From positions 294,185,065-294,249,064 of the forward strand of contig OX336395.1 in assembly GCA_946902985.2 (NCBI GenBank): a stretch of DNA of 64,000 bases, in the 5' to 3' direction. Below, one piece after another: positions 44,631-57,000 of the stretch. How positions within the stretch are numbered: position 1 is the stretch's first letter; the number at the start of each line of letters is the position of its first letter. A program made the translations under genes and the position numbers. The DNA is from Meconema thalassinum (lineage: Eukaryota > Arthropoda > Insecta > Orthoptera > Tettigoniidae). The notes below the pieces were generated by a model. That model did no database searches. It had not been told where the DNA came from and saw nothing but the letters and a program-made list of their open reading frames with translations.

Positions 44631-46472
44631 CATTGATAGGAAGATAAGAATAGGTAAAAACCCGTGGATAACGCAGAATATACCAGAATTAATGGATGAA
44701 CGACGGAAGCACAATATTGAAAGAGACGAAAGGGGAAAAGCAGAAAACAGACATCTGAGAAATGAGGTTAAGAGGAAGTGCAAGGAAGCAAAAGAAGAAT
44801 GGTTGAAAGAGAAATGTGCAGGTATAGAACATTGTCTGAAATTAGGAAAGGTAGATACAGCTTATCAAAGGATGAAGAGTACTTTTAGGGAAAGGAGGAC
44901 TAAGTGCTGTAATATTAAGGACTCAGTTAGAAAACCTCTAATAAATAAGGAAGAAAACGTTGGGAGATGGAAAGCTTACATAGAGTGTTTGTATAAGGGA
45001 AAGGATATTCCGAATCAAGAAATTGATGAGGATGAGAAAGGTGGGTTAATATTGAGATCAGAATTTGACAGAGCATTGGAAGACTCGGGCAGGAACAAAG
45101 GACCAGACATAGATGATATACTGATTGAGTCGCTAACCTGTATAGGTGATGAGGGTCTGACAAGGTTATTTCACTTGGTGTGTGGGATTTAAGAGACAGG
45201 TGAGGTACCCTCTGATTTTAAGATGCATATTATCATCCCTATGCTGAAGAAAACAGGAGCTGACAGATGTGAAGATTACCGTAAAATCAACTTGATCACT
45301 CATGCTTCCAAGATCCTGACTAGAATATTTTACAAGAAGATGGAAAGACAGATAGAAAGAGAGTTGGGTGAAGACCAGTTTGGCTTCAGGAGAAACGTAA
45401 GAAAGGATAAGAGAAAGTTCATGGCATATCTAGACTTAGAAAAGGCTTTTAATAACGATGATTGGAGTAAGTTGTTTGACATTTTGAATGCGATTGGAAT
45501 AAATTACAGGGATAGGAAGGTGCTCTACAACCTACACAGAAACCAGACAGCAGTTATTCGAGTGGAAGGACATGAGAGAGAAGCTGGTATTCAGAAAGGT
45601 GTAAGGCAAGGCTGCAACTTATCACCCATACTTTTCAATCTATACATTGAACAAGCTTCGAGGAAAATTGGAGAAAAATTCAAAGTAGGAGTAGAGATTC
45701 AGGGAGAAATAATTTCAACTCTGAGAATTGTTGATGACATCGTCATCTGAGTTGACACACAAGCCAATTTGAATGAGATTTTAAATGGTATGGATTCTGT
45801 TTTGAGGAAAGAATTCATGATGAAATTTAATAAATGTAAAACGAAAATATTGGAATGCAGTCGGAAGAAATCAGAAACTCCTATGGATGTCGAGGTGAAA
45901 AGCTAAAGGAAGTGGTGACTTCTGTTACTTAGGAAGCAAAATAACCAGTGATGAACGAAGCAAAGACCATATAAATATTAGATTAGCACAGGCAAGGATG
46001 GCATTGCTACAGAAAAGGAATCTGTTGATATAGAATATAGATTTATGTATTAGGAAGTCATTTTTGAAAGTCTTTGTCTGGAGCGTGGCGCTCTATGTAA
46101 GCGAAATTGGACTGTTAGAGCAGCAGAAAAGAGGAGAATTGAATCGTTTGAAATGCGATGTTACAGGAGAATGATGAAGATCAGATGGATAGATAGGATT
46201 ACGAATCAAGTGGTATTAAGACGAGTGGCAGAGGAGAGATGTTTCTGGTGACTGCTAATGAAGATACATACTAAGACACCCAGGAATAGCGAACTTAGCT
46301 ATAGAAGGAATGGTTGAAGATAAGAACAGTAGGGTTAGACCAAGGTAAGAATATGTTAAATAGATTGCCTCAGATGTAGGGTGTAGTGATTTTGTAGAGA
46401 TGAAACGATTAGCTCAGGACAGGGAAGCATGGAGGGCTGCATCAAACCAGTCGAAAGACTGAAGACCTAATC
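44631..46472 (+). pseudogene. RTE/BovB-like LINE (younger copy) inserted head-on into the older one
   Basis: A 5'-truncated plus-strand copy starts within the linker (RIGKNPWITQNIPELMDERR) and runs through RT. Motif A is YLDLEKAFNNDDW, motif B QKGVRQGCNLSPILFNLY, and motif C is degenerate, with VDD then a stop at 45,748-45,750. It ends at the usual ATCAAACCAGTCGAAAGACTG tail at 46,461. Stops at 45,190 and after 45,750 and frameshifts inactivate it. It keeps longer frames (194 and 175 codons) than the host copy. No clear target duplication was found; about five bases of the host copy seem missing at the junction. Confidence 0.8.
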
Positions 46473-46473
46473 T

Positions 46474-46860
46474 ATGTAAGCTCTCCGTCTCTTCACCTAT
46501 TCTTCTCTATCTGATTTCCATCTGAATATTTCAATAAACTGTTACTACTTGTCCTGCTTTCAGACAATTTTCAGACGTCTGTAGTCTGCCTTTCCGATTT
46601 CATATTTTGCATTCTTGTGCTTCCGCCTTTCATCCATTAGTTCTAGTGTATACTAAGTTATCCACGGTTTTATACCTATTCTTTCCTAACATTGTTATTT
46701 TGTGGGGGAATTTCGATATTTCATTATTTTGCCTTTGAACTGTGTTTAAGAGTTTTTCATTAGTCCTTCTCTTATACACTTCTTGAATATTTCCTTCACT
46801 TGCTCCTCTCTTATTTTATTAACTGGTCTAAAATGTTTGGATATTGTATTTGTGGACCAA
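46474..46860 (-). pseudogene. RTE/BovB-like LINE (older copy), linker part
   Basis: This resumes the minus-strand copy directly at the codons for AYIE and continues upstream through the region matching 34,300-34,640 (CAGACGTCTGTA and CTTCCGCCTTTCATCCATTA). It is heavily mutated. Confidence 0.72.
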
Positions 46861-46869
46861 ATCCGATAA

Positions 46870-47151
46870 GTGGTTTATTTATTTATGTAGCTTATGGCAT
46901 TACACATGAAACATAATAATAATAATAAAATAATAATAACAAGTACATACAAGCACAGATATCAACATTATTTCTCCAGTTCAGGCTTTAGTGTTGCACT
47001 GAAAAAGTCGTTAGGGTCACCTAAGTACGCTCTTTGACAATGTGCCTGATGGCCTGGTTCGATGTATCGCAATCACAGCAGGGGTTTGGCCACTTCTCCC
47101 ATTTGTGCAGGTTGTATGAACTATCTCCATGTCCAATAACAATGTATGGTG
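46870..47151 (-). pseudogene. Jockey/R1-like LINE C-terminal fragment
   Basis: From about 47,150 down, the minus strand encodes IGHGDSSYNLHKWEKWPNPC, CDCDTSNQAIRHIVKERT and, after stops, SLNWRNNVDI. The C-x-C...H-x3-E-like order is the terminal zinc-binding region after the RT of Jockey/R1-type elements. An (ATA)n tail (46,912-46,939) lies near its 3' end. It interrupts the older RTE-like LINE, whose linker continues on both sides (46,860 and 47,275). Confidence 0.68.
46912..46939 (+). repeat. (ATA)n microsatellite
   Basis: ATAATAATAATAAT followed by AAAATAATAATAA, probably the 3' tail of the Jockey/R1-like fragment. Confidence 0.8.
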
Positions 47152-47180
47152 CAAACAAACAAACAAACAAACAAACAAAC
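47152..47180 (+). repeat. (CAAA)n microsatellite
   Basis: Seven CAAA units at the junction between the Jockey/R1-like fragment and the older LINE. Confidence 0.9.
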
Positions 47181-47274
47181 GTGTTGTCTTAGAGTTGACA
47201 CGTGAGCCAATGTGCAAAAACGAAATTTCATTATACAGCAATGAAAATACCACATCATGCTGTATGCAAAACTT

Positions 47275-48065
47275 TCTTTGCCCGCCATTTTGGCTTTTTT
47301 ATTTTCTTCTGTTTTTCCAGCTTTAATCTCAATTTCATAATAACCAGATTTTCGTCACATTTTACGTCAGGTCAGCAATATGTTTTGCAATCCAACATCT
47401 GATACCAAAATAAATTCGATTTGGGAACGTCCTGTATCACCTGGTCTCATCCATGCGTATATTCTTCTATTGTGGTTATTGCATTTAGTGCCAGCTATGA
47501 CCAACTCGTGCCTGGTGCAGGATTCCGTTAGCCTTCTTTCTCTTCTTTTAATAGAAATTCGCCTTCTTTTTTCCCTTCCCGTTCTTTTCCTACCACAGAA
47601 TTCAAATTTTCCCCTACTAGAACATTTTCGTCACCCTTGACATACCGCAGAATGTCATCTGTGTCTTCGTAGATTATATCAATTTCCTCATCATCAGCTT
47701 TACTGGTGGGCATATAGACTTGCATCACTGTGGTACACGTAGGTTTTGTATTGATTTTAGCTACAGTAATCCCTTTTAATATATCGCTCATTATAATCCT
47801 CCCGCTGTCCGCGTTTTCTAGTCAATATCAAACTAAACCTCGCGTAGCCTTTGTTTGACCTACTGCTAATGGTCCTATAGTCACCTGACCAAAGTCCTGT
47901 TTTATCCTTCAAGCGCACTTCACTTATCCTAACTAAAAGAATCCTCGACCTTTCTATTTCCCTTTCTAAGTTTTATATCCTTCCACTACCATTCAGACTT
48001 CTGACTTTCCACGCTCCGATCCATAGAATATCATATTTCCACTTAGTTGGTTTATACTACGGAAC
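47275..48065 (-). pseudogene. RTE/BovB-like LINE (older copy), endonuclease part
   Basis: Read downward from 48,065, an 87-codon frame (47,791-47,528) shows the endonuclease core: VMQVYMPTSKADDEEIDIIY, then DENVLVGENLNSVVGK, which corresponds to the G-D-x-N catalytic motif with the Asp changed (GENLN). Downstream the linker reads toward 47,275 and aligns to 34,665-34,690. Together with 46,474-46,860 and 43,385-44,630 it makes one nearly complete dead LINE of about 2.4 kb without its insertions. Confidence 0.72.
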
Positions 48066-48069
48066 TGCT

Positions 48070-51000
48070 TGTTGGTGATATCTATCAATTTAGGCCATTG
48101 GAACCTGCGTAGTATTTTTTATTAGTCTCTTCTTATCCGCTTGCGCTATCTGGCGGCGAAACGATCGTACTTCACCGGTCATCTCCCCTTACCTTATGTC
48201 GGTCTGACCTCTTTCTACGTGTGGTGTTCTCCATATGTAGGAAGGCAATTCCTACACTTCTCAATTATTTTATCGTCGTGTGCTGTTTAATTTGCCGTAA
48301 TATAAGATATTGTATCCCGTTCAGTTGTTTGTTTATTTAATTACCTTTCGCCATTGCCTGCGCTACGTTATTATATTTTAATGGACATCATACTGCGTAT
48401 AAGTAAATCAGTGAGATATTTTCCTTACTGTATTCTTGGGAGTATATTGATAAGTAGGTTGATGTGAAGCTGATAACAAAGTGGGAGAATGATGGTAAAA
48501 TGTATGGTGCGAATAACTTAATAAGTAAACCTCACTTCCATTGCTGTTCAATTATTCATGAGGATTTAGTTGTAATACAAATGAATTGTATGAAAAATGC
48601 TTACAACAAACCCATAATTGTGGTATACACCATTCTGGAATTGTCAGAAATACTCATTTATTAAATCCACTATAAATCTGTAAAGAAAAACTATCTTGAT
48701 CATGGTAAATTACTCCATGCTGAGCCCGTTCGAGGAGTATGCCAAGGTTGTCATCAACCGAAATGACTTCCAGAACATTCCCGTCTATCGAACACATGAC
48801 GGGAGAGGATCGAATGCACTTCTTATAGGCGACAAACGTCACTACAATCGTGGTCTCAGAGATCGGGGTAACATGGAGGTAAGTCAAGGACAGCCCAAGA
48901 AGTACACCCACTAACACAAAACATCTGGCTTATGTAAAATCTCGTGAAATGTTTAATTAAAAATCAACAAACCCTTATCCTACTTCGTAGGGCTTGTTCC
49001 GGCTAATCCGCAAACTAATAGAAGCAAATGAATAAATGATTCAGGCCCTAACTGAAGCTAGGTTAAAACCCTCTCGAAAGTCCTTTAATACAAAAGTTAA
49101 GCAACAACAACAAAGCTTGGAATGTGGTACGTAAAATGTTCCCTACGCAATTATAAATAAGTTACTTAATCAGAAGTTACATTTCACATAACAGCAAAGC
49201 TAGGCCTAAGATACGATGGTACCACTTAGGTATTTATCGTTAACGTTAATTCATTAAGCTAATTCCTGACATTAATACAAAATACAGCGAGATGCGTCTG
49301 TATGCAAAATTACAATAAGGTCTACATGACAACCAGAAACAAAAATAAGAAACAGTCTTATAATAAACAGTGTCCAACAACACTACAGGTACAAAAGGAT
49401 TAAATATAGAAATAAGATACTAGACACAAGACAACATTCTTCTTAAAGCCTTCCTGCACATTCTGGAATACTGTTTGTATCCAAAACTCATCTGAATGCA
49501 TGTATTTTAGGATGGCGGAAGCGTAGTAACAACTACGTCTTACTCCACATGAGTGTCGCGCACCACCAAGTACGAACTATCAGTTTGTGCACCACTCCGT
49601 CGTCTCAAGAAAGTGTATTCTGTCTAAAATCATTTCCCACCAGGAAATGATCCACATAACATGGCATCAGTCAGCAAGCTCAGTTGTGAGACCAAGGTTA
49701 AATATCAATCAAGTAATTAATTAAATAAGTCTTTAGAATAATGACTTTCATGATTATTAGAGATCAGATTAGGTTTTTCGTTGGATTATGACGAATGACT
49801 GATGATCCATGACACGAAGGCTAGAAGTGAGTCTCCCCAAGAGATCTGTCACTTGCAACAATGACTTGCAGTCATAAACAACTTCACGATCTAACACAAG
49901 GCTCGGACAATACAATAACACGAATTAGCGGTAGCGCTCAGCTTACCGGATACAAGTCTGGAAAACACGTCAGATTTTTTCCGGTAATATTCCTATCACA
50001 TACCAGTCGCGGACTCTAGTCCTCATGACAGTGCTTCAAAATGCACTAAAATACCAATAAATTGCCTCAAATAGCGTGTCCACATGGTCAATGATCAAAT
50101 ATTAAACCTATCATTAATCTGAAATACCTCTAGAAACAGTATACAAGTTGTCGCTCTCAAATAGCGAATAAACATATGACTTGAAAGTCATAACATTATA
50201 TAACCAAAGCATATGGTCGTTCACAAAATGGCTACCGCCCTTGATCTAGTCCATGAAAACATTTACAAGGCAGTAAATCTGACGTCAGCACGTCTGTCAT
50301 AAGTATTCAATAGTATGTCTCAAATCTGAGTGGCGCGTAGCATCATGGGAAATGCTAACTGTTTCTGCAGGTGTGCAGTCACACTCTGTCTTCACTGCGT
50401 TTGGCAGTTCATAACATTACAATCATTTGTTGAAAGCTCTATGTGAATCGTGTATAAATTGCCTTTTAAATCACTAACACAAAAACTGGTACTTCGTAAC
50501 AATACGGAGTACAAAAATATAAATGAGTTTGCCAGTGCAAACTGTCCTAAAGTATAAATATATAACATGACTCTAACTGCTTTGGAGTAAAGATATTTTA
50601 CTTCTTCTATTTAGAGTTTCTCACAATAAAGTTGCAGTATCAATAACCTGACACTAACTCAAATTTAACAAACAACCTCTACAGCTTCTAGGTTGTTTAA
50701 AATGATACGAAATGACAGGGTTCGACGCTCGACTGGCATCCTGACATTATTTCCCTGTTTAAGTTCTTCCTCAGAACAGTGTGGCTTCAGAGCAACACAA
50801 TGCTTAACAAAAATCACATAATATTGGCAGCTTCTGTCGGCTGAACCAAACGATACGCCATAAAAAATACGGCAAAGCAGTGGCGTGACAAAAAAAAAAC
50901 TAAACTTGAATTCTATGACAAAAATATAGCTCAGCAGCTATAGTCATAATAAGTAGGCTGTAAGATCTGACGTTTTCACAACATCTATACAGATGCACCA

Positions 51001-52395
51001 TTGGATCTAGTCCAATTACTCAGTGACTAACTCAATTCAAAAGACTGAAATAAACGACACAATATGAGTGCAAAGCTACTATAATCCTACCTATACTGGA
51101 TGTCAAGGAGTTCGGTTGATTATACCGTACTACACTAAGTCTACCACAAAGAATCCGTACAGGAAAAGAAATATAAAACTCACAGGACCTCGTTTCTCAC
51201 CTCAATCTCACCGGAATTGAGGGGTGTGTAATATTCAGATATCAGGAAGGGTAAATCCATACAGGGCTTCTCCAACAAGCCTTCCCTTCTCCCTGGCATG
51301 TTCTGCGTACACGTGGTCGATACTGGCTTATGTTGCTCCGATGTCCCTCGTCGCATACAGCTTTCCAAAATCCATAGTGTAGCTCCTCCTTAAGATGTCT
51401 CCTCACATGGTTAATCTACTCCATAATAGACAGATGAAGTTGAAGATCCTTTGTCTCACACGTGGTCTAATTCGTAACACATTTTCATAGATTTGCCACA
51501 CGCGGTGTTCACAAGAATTAAATTAATGGCTGTAGAAATGATAATCACTGCGTCTACACTAGATTGCAGACTCTTATAAAAAATGGCCTTTCACTGTCTG
51601 CGACACAGAATTTATGGCACACTTATGGTGTCAATTCACAGATTCTTCTACTGTAAAAATCACAAAGTATCGCTGTAATCAGTTCTTGTAGAAACGTTGC
51701 ACTTTCAGTATTTTTAGTATCAATGGTGTTGGCGTTCTTTGTGCACATGTGGTATAGCATCCACTGGCTTAAATTGATTAGTTACTGTCCCTTGTGGACT
51801 TAGAAAAATACGTGGAAAAACGTGGTGTTCCACAATGCCAAAAAAAATTTCGAAGTAATTTACTATTTTCACTGCAAATTTCACAATGGTCGTGAATATT
51901 AGACCAATAACTTCAATTCAGTTCACAGCACACTACACGGTGCAAAATTTACTTTGATGATTCCAGATTAGAATACACGTTCACTTCACCTCGTGGGTGG
52001 ACTTGTATTCTTCGTCTCAATGGACGGACTATCACAACACGTCCAATTCGGACTACTCCGGACTTGGTTGTGCTAGGCACGAGATCGTGCTCTGCGTTCA
52101 AGCAAATGCTTTAGTCATTAAGCGACTATTCACATCCGTTTCGCATATCTGCGATGAAATTACCTTTACCTTAAATGAAAATAGACACTTCAAAGTGTTC
52201 AAAATTATGCAGAATTACTGAATGATAAATTCTGAGCCTTGTGGTTGCAAAATATGTAGTAATATAAGCTCATAGAAATTAATGCGACATCTCTCCAAAG
52301 TCAAGAGAGTGTCTGACAGCTTGTCAAGGCATATGCTAGCCTCCGGGTGCGTTCAAAGTTGACGTATTCTCAAATACTTTTCAAAGAAAATATCA
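48070..52395. other. 4.3 kb without a supportable gene
   Basis: Mostly AT-rich. Short open frames at 48,464-48,664, 48,696-48,914, 51,180-51,368 and 51,997-52,221 have no recognisable content. The base style from 48,950 to 51,800 resembles 29,703-34,231, but I found no alignable block. No RNA gene seen. Confidence 0.4.
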
Positions 52396-52401
52396 CCGAG
52401 G

Positions 52402-52790
52402 ATGAGCTCACACGGGCTCAATACATACACAGATTATTTCACTTATGAGCTTAAAACTAATAATTTTTGTGGCGAAATCAAAACTGAACTGGATAGTTTA
52501 AATACAAGTAACTATTCAGAGGATAATATCTACCATTTACCTCTACTAAACGAACAGATTCTTGGAAATTTTAAGGATGAATGTGCTGGGGTTGTTATAG
52601 ACATTGTTGTAGGCACTAAAACTAAATCATATAGCCCCGTGGCAATAAATGATCTGGTAATAAACAAATTAAAAGAAATAAAAAGAAATGTTGTTAGTAA
52701 TGAGTTAGCTATAAATGAAAACTCAACCATTTTTGTAAGTATATGGCATGTCTTGAGTGGGGTTTCACCTAGGAACACCAAGCTAGCTCA
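52402..52790 (+). pseudogene. protein-primed B-family DNA polymerase relic (Polinton/Maverick-like)
   Basis: The frame starts at 52,402 and its first ~125 of 153 codons follow the palm-to-thumb region of Polinton-type DNA polymerase B. A degenerate form of the Asp-Thr-Asp-Ser catalytic motif (TYTDYFTYELKT) is followed by LDSLNTSNY, NEQILGNFKDECAG and a segment ending in IKRNVVSNEL. The family order is DTDS-YEIKT, LDTSNY, LG-FKDE, G---EF-GL-SK-YS, KG-K-NV. The first catalytic Asp is missing, and the rest of the polymerase, its integrase and capsid genes are not in the window. The last ~28 codons look unrelated. Recognition is from memory. Confidence 0.62.
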
Positions 52791-52869
52791 TCAGCGGGCT
52801 ATAGGTGTCCGTGCCCCGATCCCGATAGGTGTAGCGAACTGTGCACTACCTCCCTTCTTATGAAGCGCA

Positions 52870-53535
52870 CCTGCGATCTTTACTGCGAGAGCTAAAATCA
52901 ACAGATTTTCACTTCATAAACCCCACACAAGACACAGCATTAACCAAGAGAAATTGCTGAGTTTTGATTCCTTGGCCATGGAAGCCAATATACCATCTTT
53001 TTAGATATAAATAATTACAAAAACTGTATGCTCATAGACCCACTTATCATATTAAAGAAAATGTATGTTGCTAAACGCAAAAATCATCAGCTCTATACTA
53101 ATTTGCTGAACAAGTGGCTCTAAGTAACGGAGACAACAAACAATACATTATACCTAACCCATCAGATACTCTTGCTTGGAAAGCAGTCACATTGATCACT
53201 ATTGCTTTATGTAAGTCTGATGTTCACTGTAACACATTATTTATCGTGTATTTTATAATGTAATACATTCGTAAAACTGTAAGTATAATTTATGAAGTAA
53301 GACTACTGTAGTCTAGTAAAGATAATGTGTAATGCATCTGCTATACAAAAATTGTATTGTATTAATTGGATTCACAAAGTCGCTCAATATAATGAAAATA
53401 ATGTTATATACATTATCCCTAACACAATAATAATGATTGCTTGGGGAGTACGGTACTGTCACCTTAAGGTTCAAGTTCATTGTATTAATATGTATTATAG
53501 CTATAAGTGAGAATACAAATCTTACTTAATAAACG
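52870..53535. other. no recognisable gene
   Basis: AT-rich. More polymerase or Polinton debris is possible, but I cannot show it. Confidence 0.35.
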
Positions 53536-53542
53536 TGAATAT

Positions 53543-53730
53543 CGGCTTCAGTGGCGTAGTCGGTAGCATGCTGAACTCCTATGCCCAAGATCGCGGGTTC
53601 AAACCCGGCCGAAGTTGTCGGAATTTAAAGAGCCTTAAAATCCTTCAGTTTGCCTTCCTTTGGAGGGGAAGAAAAGCCGGCGGCAGATTTACGGCATGTT
53701 AAAGAACCTACCACTACAATTGAAAGTCAC
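53543..53730 (+). mobile_element. tRNA-derived SINE
   Basis: The head has an A-box (AGTGGCGTAGTCGGTAGC) and a perfect B-box (GGGTTCAAACCC) about 45 bases apart, as in a tRNA, flanked by CGGCTTC and GGCCGAAG. The body has AAAGAGCCTTAAAATCC and GGCATGTTAAAGAACC, resembling widespread insect SINEs. Its 3' end is unclear, and sequence to about 53,990 may belong to it. It lies just before the satellite. Confidence 0.7.
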
Positions 53731-54013
53731 TATCCAAATTTGTTTGTTATATGTGGTTGGTTGGAAATGCTCTATCAAGTTCCAACGTTCGCCGCCTGTG
53801 ACAGTGACAGTGGCCTTTCGTAGCCAAAGTAGGAAATACTTGAAACTGAACTTGCCGGGAGCCCACGGACGTTCAACTGAAATAACCTGCTATGGCCATT
53901 GGCTGCAATTCATATATTATAATGAACATGGATTTTTATTTACCTATATTTTACCTTATTTTTAACAGTAATGACTTATATCAGTATGTAGAGAGTTCTA
54001 ATATTTAGCATAC

Positions 54014-57000
54014 ACAACTAGTGTCAGGTGAAGGCTGATGACCGCGCTGTCCCGCCCACAATAACTACCTAGTGTCTGGCGAGGGCAGATGACCTCGCTG
54101 TCCCGCCCACGATAACTACCTAGTGTGTGGTGAGGGCTGATGACCGCACTGTCCCGCCCACAATAACTACCTAGTGTCTGGCGAGGGTTGATGACCTCGC
54201 TGTCCCGCCCACAATAACTACCTAGTGTGTGGCGAGGGCTGATGACCTCGCTGTCCCGCCCACAATAACTACCTAGTGTCTGGCGAGGGCTGATGACCTC
54301 GCTGTCCCGCCCACAATAACTACCTAGTGTGTGGCAAGGGCTGATGACCCCGCTGTCCCGCCCACAATAACTACCTAGTGTCTGGCGAGGGCTGATGACC
54401 TCGCTGTCCCGCCCACAATAACTACCTAGTGTCTGGCGAGGGCTGGTACCTCGCTGTCCCGCCCACAATAACTACCTAGTGTCTGGCGAGGGCTGATGAC
54501 CTCGCTGTCCCGCCCACAATAACTACCTAGTGTCTGGCGAGGGCTAATGACCTCCCTGTCCTGCCCACAATTACTAACTAGTGTCAGGTGAGGGCTGATG
54601 ACCGCGCTGTCCCGCCCACACTAACTACCTAGTTTCTGGCGAGGGCTGATGACCTCGCTGTCCCGCCCACAATAACTACCTAGTGTCTGGCGAGGGCTGA
54701 TGACCTCGCTGTCCCGCCCACAATAACTACCTAGTGTCTGGCGAGGGCTGATGACCTCGCTGTCCCGCCCAAAATAACTACCTAGTGTCTGGCGAGGGCT
54801 GATGACCTAGCTGTCCCGCCCACAATAACTACCTAGTGTCTGGCGAGGGCGGATGACCTCGCTGTCCCGCCCACAATAACTACCTAGTGTCTATCGAGGG
54901 CTGATGACCTCGCTGTCCTGCCCAATATAAATACCTAGTGTCTGGCGAGGGCTGATGACCTCGCTGTCCCGCCCACAATAACTACCTAGTGTCTGGCGAG
55001 GGCTGATGACTTCGCTGTCCCGCCCACAATAACTACCTAGTGTCTGGCGAGGGCGGATGACCTCGCTGTCCCGCCCACAATAACTACCTAGTGTCTGGTG
55101 AGGGCTGATGACCTCGCTGTCCCGCCCACAATAACTACCTAGTATTTGGCGAGGGCTGATGACCTCGCTGTCCCGCCCACAATAACTACCTAGTGTCTAG
55201 CGAGGGCGGATGACCTCGCTGTCCCACCCACAATAACTACCTGGTGTCTGGCGAGGGCTGATGACCTCGCTGTCCCGCCCAAAATAACTACCTAGTGTCT
55301 GGCGAGGGCTGATGACCTCGCTGTCCCGCCCACAATAACTACCTAGTGTCTGGCGAGGGCTGATGACCTCGCTGTCCCGCCCACAATAATTACCTAGTGA
55401 CTGGCGAGGGCGGATGACCTGGCTGTCCCGCCCAAAATAACTAGCTAGTGTCTGGCGAGGGCTGATGACCTCGCTGTCCCGCCCACAATAACTACCTAGT
55501 GTCTGGCGAGGGCTGATGACCTCGCTGTCCCGCCCACAATAACTACCTAGTGTCTGGCGAGGGCGGATGACCTCGCTGTCCCGCCCACAATAACTAGCTA
55601 GTGTCTGGCGAGGGCTGATGACCTCGCTGTCTCGCCCACAATAACTAACTAGTGTCTGGCGAGGGATGATGACTTCGCTGTCCCGCCCACAATAACTACC
55701 TAGTGTGTGGCGAGGGCTGATGACCTCGCTCTCCCGCCCACAATAACTACCTAGTGTCTGGCGAGGGCTGATGACCTCGCTGTCCCGCCCACAATAACTA
55801 CCTAGTGTCTGGCGAGGGCTGATGACCTCGCTGTCCCGCCCACAATAACTAACTAGTGTCTGGCGAGGGCTGGTACCTCGCTGTCCCGCCCACAATAACT
55901 ACCTAGTGTCTGGCGAGGGCTGATGACCTCGCTGTCCCGCCCACAATAACTACGTAGTGTCTGGCGAGGGCTGATGACCTATCTGTCCTGCCCACAATAA
56001 CTAACTAGTGTCAGGTGAGGGCTGATGACCGCGCTGTCCCGCCCACAATAACTACCTAGTGTCTGGCGAGGGCTGATGACCTCGCTGTCCCGCCCACAAT
56101 AACTACCTAGTGTCTGGCGAGGGCTGATGACCTCGCTGTCCCGCCCACAATAACTACCTAGTGTCTGGCTAGGGCTGATGACCTCGCTGTCCCGCCCAAA
56201 ATAACTACCTAGTGTCTGGCGAGGGCTGATGACCTAGCTGTCCCGCCCACAATAACTACCTAGAGTCTGGCGAGGGCGGATGACCTCGCTGTCCCGCCCA
56301 CAATAACTACCTAGTGTCTAGCGAGGGCTGATGACCTCGCTGTCCTGCCCACAATAACTACCTAGTGTCTGGCGAGGGCTGATGACCTCGCTGTCCCGCC
56401 CACAATAACTACCTAGTGTCTGGCGAGGGCTGATGACTTCGCTGTCCCGCCCACAATAACTACCTAGTGTCTGGCGAGGGCGGATGACCTCGCTGTCCCG
56501 CCCACAATAACTACCTAGTGTCTGGCGAGGGCTGATGACCTCGCTGTCCCGCCCACAATAACTACCTAGTATTTGGCGAGGGCTGATGACCTCGCTGTCC
56601 CGCCCACAATAACTACCTAGTGTCTAGCGAGGGCGGATGACCTCGCTGTCCCGCCCACAATAACTACCTGGTGTCTGGCGAGGGCTGATGACCTCGCTGT
56701 CCCGCCCACAATAACTACCTAGTGTCTGGCGAGGGCTGATGACCTCGCTGTCCCGCCCACAATAACTACCTAGTGTCTGGCGAGGGCTGATGACCTCGCT
56801 GTCCCGCCCACAATAATTACCTAGTGACTGGCGAGGGCGGATGACCTGGCTGTCCCGCCCAAAATAACTAGCTAGTGTCTGGCGAGGGCTGATGACCTCG
56901 CTGTCCCGCCCACAATAACTACCTAGTGTCTGGCGAGGGCTGATGACCTCGCTGTCCCGCCCACAATAACTACCTAGTGTCTGGCGAGGGCTGATGACCT

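Noticed and set aside
53660..53965. 101-codon frame next to the satellite
   Set aside because: It overlaps the SINE body and has no protein-like pattern.
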